Shown in pieces: positions 59,301 through 64,000 of a stretch of 64,000 nt of DNA. Each line of letters opens with the position of its first letter. The stretch's first letter is position 1. Source of the stretch: Takakia lepidozioides (taxonomy: Eukaryota; Streptophyta; Takakiopsida; Takakiales; Takakiaceae); NCBI GenBank assembly GCA_030704615.1, contig CM060734.1, forward strand, positions 10,600,001 to 10,664,000. The letters are read 5' to 3'. The notes below the pieces were generated by a model that made no database searches, was not told where the DNA came from, and was given only the letters and a program-made list of their open reading frames with translations. Position numbers and translations under genes: made by a program.

Positions 59301-62300
59301 ATCGAAACCAACTATAAAATGGGGTTGCTGTTGATTCTCAGAAGCTGAAACAATGGGCATGGATATTGAACTATCCAAGTTTCTTGGACATGACTAGATG
59401 AAAAACTACATATGAATTAAATGTACACCATCTGGCTTTGAACCCATGACCGCTTGTAAGACAGCCCTGTGCCCTACCCACTGGGCCATGTGTTATATGC
59501 TTGCACCTTCCTCATCTTAGATGTCCTCTTGTTATTCTCCTGTGAACATATCAGCCAAATCTTCATTTGAGTAGACGTTGGGCATATGCTGGAAAAGAAA
59601 AGGCGACCTTTTCTTGTAAGCTTGAGAAAGAGGAAAAACTTTCGAACCAAGGAAAAAGTATCCAAGAGTGAGAGAAGTGCAAGAGTGTGAGCAAGAGAGA
59701 AGATGTGTGGTGCTGATGAAAAGGATGATTTTTCCATCTGTGCCAGCTACTCCTTGTGGACAAGAAGATAGGAACAGCACGCGACATGATTGGCATACTG
59801 GAAGATGCAATCCGGGGTGCATACCCACTGGTGATTGTTGCTGAGGACATTGAACAAGAGGCACTGGCCACATTGGTGGTGAATAAACTGCGTGGCTCTT
59901 TGAAGGTGGCAGCACTCAAGGCTCCTGGCTTTGGGGAGCGGAAAAGCCAATACTTGGATGACATTGCCATTTTGACTGGAGGTCAGATGCTTATCAAAAT
60001 CTTAGTCTGTCATTCAGTTTGGGGTTGGGTTCTTGTTGGAAAGTAAAAATCGTAGCAGGGAGTTTCGGTCTTCCAATCTGAAATCTTACCTGGGATTTGA
60101 GAGTGTTTAGCAGTTAGAACAGTACTTGTTCAGAAATTGCCAACCACTTTGAGGGGACCATCTGTTTGTAATGTTTTCTTTGGGTGGAAATTGAATATGG
60201 CAGGCACGGTGGTGAGGGATGAGATCGGTTTGTCATTGGACAAGGTTGGTCGGGAAGTGCTTGGCAATGCGGCCAAAGTAGAGCTTACCAAGGACTCAAC
60301 CACAATAGTGGGAGATGGCACCACTCAGGATGTTGTGAGCAAACGTGTTACTCAGATTCGGAACTTGATTGAGGTAATTTACAATGTTGCATCCATCTCG
60401 AGCTGTAATGTCTGTTATATTTGAGGATTCCTCTTCAACCCTGTAGGTAACACACCTCTCATAGGTTTGAATAAATAATGTACTCATAAGACGTTGTTTG
60501 CCGTAGCCTTGTGGCCATTGACCCCGCGCTCAGTTTGAGAGGAACACAAAGGGACAGAACCTACCTCTGTCAGGGGCTGACGTTGGTTGTAAGACTTACC
60601 TTGGTATAAAGTATTGATCCGGGTTTTCCAGATATCCTCTAGAAATCCCTTCACACAAGCATCAATCTGCAGTGTGTGGTTTGCCCAGTAACTAACCCCC
60701 AGAAGGGCCTGGGCTTTTGGTTCAGCCTCGAGACTTTCAAAGTTGGTAAACAGAGGAACAGGCACAATTCCCTTGATAGATTTGAGGAGAACGTCTCTCT
60801 GGTGAGAGAACCCTGGACAATGAATCAGGAAATGAATATTGTCTTCGGGTTGCCCACACAACGGGCAATTGCACTCTCTCTTTCCTCTCTGCTTCTGTTT
60901 GAATAAATATTACTTCGGCAGTTGTTTCATATTGCAGAAACAACATGTGCAGCCTGGGACAGAAATGCAGAGGGAAAAATATCTTCTGTTTCCTCCTGCC
61001 ACTCACTAGTCTGAATCAAGCTAGAAGTATTCAGTTAAGGTACTACCGGAATGGACATGTAATTTGCGTAGGGCACCCCCAAATTTACTACAGGAAGCAA
61101 TGTAGGAGCTCAATAGTGGGATGAGTCGCTTGAAATGTAGAAGGAACCTGTCAATGACAACATTCAATCATATTACCCTTGTCCAACAGGTGAACATAGT
61201 TGGTATGTGAGAAGCTTACATATGCGAACTCTATTTAAGTCCTGTGGTTTTAGCTCTAATGGCTTTATAAGCTGCATGTTATCTTCTGCTAGTGGAGTAT
61301 CCTCCTTGTCAAGGTGTCAAAAATTCTAGAACATGATGGTTGGGGTCATGGTGAATGCACACAGGTTGCAGAACAGGAATACGAGAAGGAGAAATTGAAT
61401 GAGAGAATTGCAAAGCTGTCTGGAGGGGTCGCCATCATCCAGGTTGGCTGCTGGTTTAGCAGTTGTTTGCACCTGGACATACATCTCAGTTGTCAAGTTC
61501 ATCAGTTTCAAATTTTCAATTTGGATGTTGAAAGAAACCCTTAAGAAACCTTTTTAGGGCAACGTACACTTGTGTGTTGGATCAAATCCATTGGAATCAA
61601 ATTGTTTCGGTCGCTTATGGTTGCTAATTATTTTAACAGGTGGGAGCTCAAACTGAGACAGAATTGAAGGAGAAGAAGTTGCGGGTTGAGGACGCCTTAA
61701 ATGCAACCAAGGTGTGCCTACTCTGCACCAGCTTCGCTTGTATGCCATGCTGATCTAGCTCACATGCTTTTGCCATGTATCTTCTGAAGAGCTTCTTGTA
61801 CTCAACTATTGTTTGTGCCACGGAGGCCAGGCTGCAGTGGAGGAGGGCATTGTTGTTGGAGGAGGATGTGCGCTCTTGAGACTTTGCACCAAAGTGGATG
61901 CTATCAAGGAAACCCTTGACAACTATGAACAGAAGGTTGGCATAACAAATTTCCCTGTTACTACTGCATATGGCTGATTTGTGTTCGTTGGAAGAGGACA
62001 GGGGCTCTTGTGGCTCATGTCATTGGAGGACCAAAGAACATTCTTTCAATATGCAGTTGTAATCTCCTGTTTAAGTTCTCCCTCTATATGAGTGCCATTT
62101 GGTATGGCACTGGAGACAGGAGTTGGACTTCTTTGCTCATGAAGAGCATGTTTCTTATGTGGACATTATAAGTTGTTCAGTCATTCAGTATTGAGTTCGC
62201 GGCTAATGCAGTTTAATCATCTCGAGTCTTTGATAATGGGCTAAACGGGGCAAAGACGGAGGGAGACTAACCAATGGCACTCTATTCTTGTATTGTGTGG

Positions 62301-63821
62301 TTTGAAGTTCTGCCGTAGAAAGTGTTGTGTGCAATGGCAATTGGTGCTGGCAGCTGGATTACTTGCCGCTGATACATTGCAAAAGCAAGTAGCCAGTCAG
62401 ATGTGGCTTTTAATGACTCACTAATAACTTAGGGGCTTTCTTATGTGTGGCAGGTTGGGGCAGACATTGTGAAGCGTGCATTAAGCTATCCAATCAAATT
62501 GATAGCTAAGAATGCTGGTGTAAATGGGAGTGTGGTTGTTGAGAAGGTTAGTAGTCTCTGCCGTAGTATGTGTGGACTTCATCGGCACACCTTCAAAGAT
62601 TCTCCTATTTTTGAGGTTACTGACCCAACCGTCGGTGTTCTTCCTGTTCCTTCTCTGATAGGCGTTTAGTTGCTGGGGCGTCATTTCAGCTTATGCATTG
62701 GAGCACCCTAAGTATGAGAGCCAATTATTTCTTTTGAAATTGGCTCTTGGAACTTAAAGTGAACCAGGCTGCTAACCACGCAATTCTCTTTTAATTGGGT
62801 GAATATGTTGGTACCATTATTAATAAATGGGTGGTTATATTGTGTGCAATTCAGGTCCTATCAAATGACAACCCAAGCTTCGGGTATAACGCCGCAACAG
62901 GAGAGTATGAGGATTTGATGGCAGCTGGCATCATTGACCCTGCCAAGGCAGGCCCCCCCATCTGTCAATTCTTTTCTTCTTTCTGTTCCTGCCCACTCTG
63001 CTTTCAGTGCAGGAGCTGTTTGTATGTCGTTCTGCATTTATGTTGATTAACCAGCAACAGTAAACAATTTTCACACATAGTGGGCTTGTCTGAGATCAGT
63101 GGGATACTCTCCTTAGGATTATGACCCAGCGATTTGGATTGTAGAAGGTGTCTGTGATCTTGTACTATTTAGGAATCAGGCGGACATCATGTGGTTTCTC
63201 ACAGTTGTTTCCCTGGTATTTTCAGGTGGTGAGGTGCTGTCTGGAACATGCAGCCTCTGTGGCCAAGACTTTCCTTACTTCGGATGTTGTGGTGGTGGAT
63301 ATTAAGGAAGCCGAGCCAGCCAATGCAGGCTCCCCAATGGATAACTCAGGTCCTTCATCCTACCTGTTATTCCCTTCCTGTCCTCAGATTCCGTGGGGAT
63401 ACCGCATGTTATTCCCTTCCTGTTTTCTAGTGGGTTCAGATTTCAAGCAGCATGCTGGGTAAGTGTTGACCATTTGCTGGGTGTGCTGCCATGGAAAGTC
63501 TTCATGCCGAATTATGGCAGATGTGGATTACCAACACTCAAATTAGCCCTTAAGTATTGTGCTGTTTAATGCTGGCTCCTGTAAATGTGGGAGCAATCAT
63601 AAGTTTTAGTACTAACCAGTTGATGACCTGGTATTGTTATGTACTAGTTACATTTTTCTTCGTCTCGTCTTCTGGACCCCACGCTTAGCATTGGTAGAGT
63701 AGAAAGCGTGAGGAGTGTTTGGTGCTTGTGAAGAATTATATCATGTTGGCTTGAAAGAAAATAGGGAGGAGAACAGAGATTGACAAGCTTCTCTGTGTTT
63801 GATGCAGGATACGGATACTAA
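56387..63821 (+). CDS. CPN60B: Plastid chaperonin CPN60 subunit beta
   Basis: Folds Rubisco and other proteins in the chloroplast stroma as part of the type I chaperonin. Fourteen exons: 56387-56659, 57804-57929, 58088-58225, 58428-58523, 58646-58888, 59747-59981, 60204-60373, 61365-61442, 61640-61711, 61831-61935, 62454-62546, 62855-62947, 63226-63349 and 63808-63821; 619 aa. Residues 1 to about 70 are rich in S, A and R (transit peptide), then [13 protein letters not shown] starts the mature part. GroEL-type motifs: [11 protein letters not shown], the nucleotide-binding GDGTTT, and EEGIVVGGG. The C-terminus joins PMDNS to a 14-base last exon giving GYGY, typical of plant beta subunits. Introns 1, 2 and 12 appear to start with GC instead of GT. 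Introns 5 and 7 host mobile DNA. The frame is intact. Confidence 0.96.
59115..59500 (-). mobile_element. SINE-like insertion in CPN60B intron 5
   Basis: On the minus strand there is a good A box (TGGCCCAGTGGG, 59488-59477) and B box (GGTTCAAAGCC, 59444-59434), 33 bp apart. The neighbouring 59140-59195 matches the dispersed repeat at about 1535-1600. Confidence 0.55.
60484..60960 (-). mobile_element. LINE 3' end inside intron 7 of CPN60B
   Basis: Minus-strand frame with [20 protein letters not shown] (split over two frames at its start), [10 protein letters not shown] and [14 protein letters not shown], then [18 protein letters not shown]. It is the same LINE family as in the copper ATPase intron, inserted antisense to the host gene and 5'-truncated. 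Confidence 0.75.
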
Positions 63822-64000
63822 GCATGCAACCAAGCAAAAGTAGTTTTAGTTTCTATTTCATTCTCAAATTTTGCTAAAGTTTCAGAGTCCGGGATGTGTA
63901 ACACTGGAAGATTGACAAGTATGGGCGAATTGCCGCGGTAGGCAGGCCTTGCTACTCGTCCCTCTGGAGTAAGACTTAGGTTGCATTTACTTTATTTGTC
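63822..64000. other. CPN60B 3' UTR and flank
   Basis: Sequence after the TAA stop; no further gene visible before the window ends. Confidence 0.5.

Overview
The window is nuclear DNA from a plant, probably a streptophyte outside the familiar crop lineages; I cannot name the species. Two well-preserved multi-exon genes on the right define it. One is a RAN1/HMA7-type copper P-type ATPase (49000-55102, 9 exons). The other is the plastid chaperonin subunit CPN60-beta (56387-63821, 14 exons), with an N-terminal extension that looks like a transit peptide and the conserved C-terminal GYGY tail. Both reconstruct into uninterrupted proteins (about 1019 and 619 residues), so this part is ordinary gene space. 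Their introns carry LINE 3' ends and tRNA-derived SINE-like pieces.

The left 48 kb is nested, decaying mobile DNA. From 1 to 6.4 kb there is a 300-bp-arm foldback, several minisatellites and LINE fragments. From about 6.4 to 17.9 kb lies copy A of an unusual two-gene DNA element. Its left gene (minus strand) encodes a protein with a charged N-terminus, a ParB/sulfiredoxin-like domain (DGNHR motif) and a C-terminal region resembling a Rossmann methyltransferase. Its right gene (plus strand) encodes a MULE-like DDE transposase with an HxH zinc-binding N-terminal region and a C-terminal SWIM zinc finger. The two genes diverge from a shared promoter region at about 13.2-13.7 kb. Copy B (about 38.6-46.35 kb) is the same unit in opposite orientation, diverged, internally inverted and truncated. 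Both copies are dead (stops and frameshifts), but the protein domains align between them.

The most striking signal lies in the gene-1 introns of both copies. Each carries an array of 24-26 bp near-perfect palindromes: 15 clear sites in copy A and 7 in copy B, plus one weak outlying site for each. The central octamer CGTCAACG is shared, but the outer arms differ completely (GTGAATG in A, TTAAGCTG in B). A ParB-like protein next to arrays of palindromes suggests a eukaryotic mobile element with its own parS-like or regulatory site system. That functional reading is inference.

Between the two copies (17.9-38.5 kb) lie nested Athila-like Ty3/gypsy retrotransposons. Element E1 (20151-33362, minus strand) has two ~1-kb LTRs, a primer binding site, a polypurine tract and a 5-bp ACAGT target duplication. 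It is inserted in frame into the post-pol reading frame of an older element E2 (about 17.9-36.96 kb). A truncated relative of E1 on the plus strand, E3 (36960-38520), breaks E2 in its RNase H region. Between copy B and the copper ATPase (46.4-48.8 kb) there is an AT-rich repeat region with a good tRNA-derived SINE.
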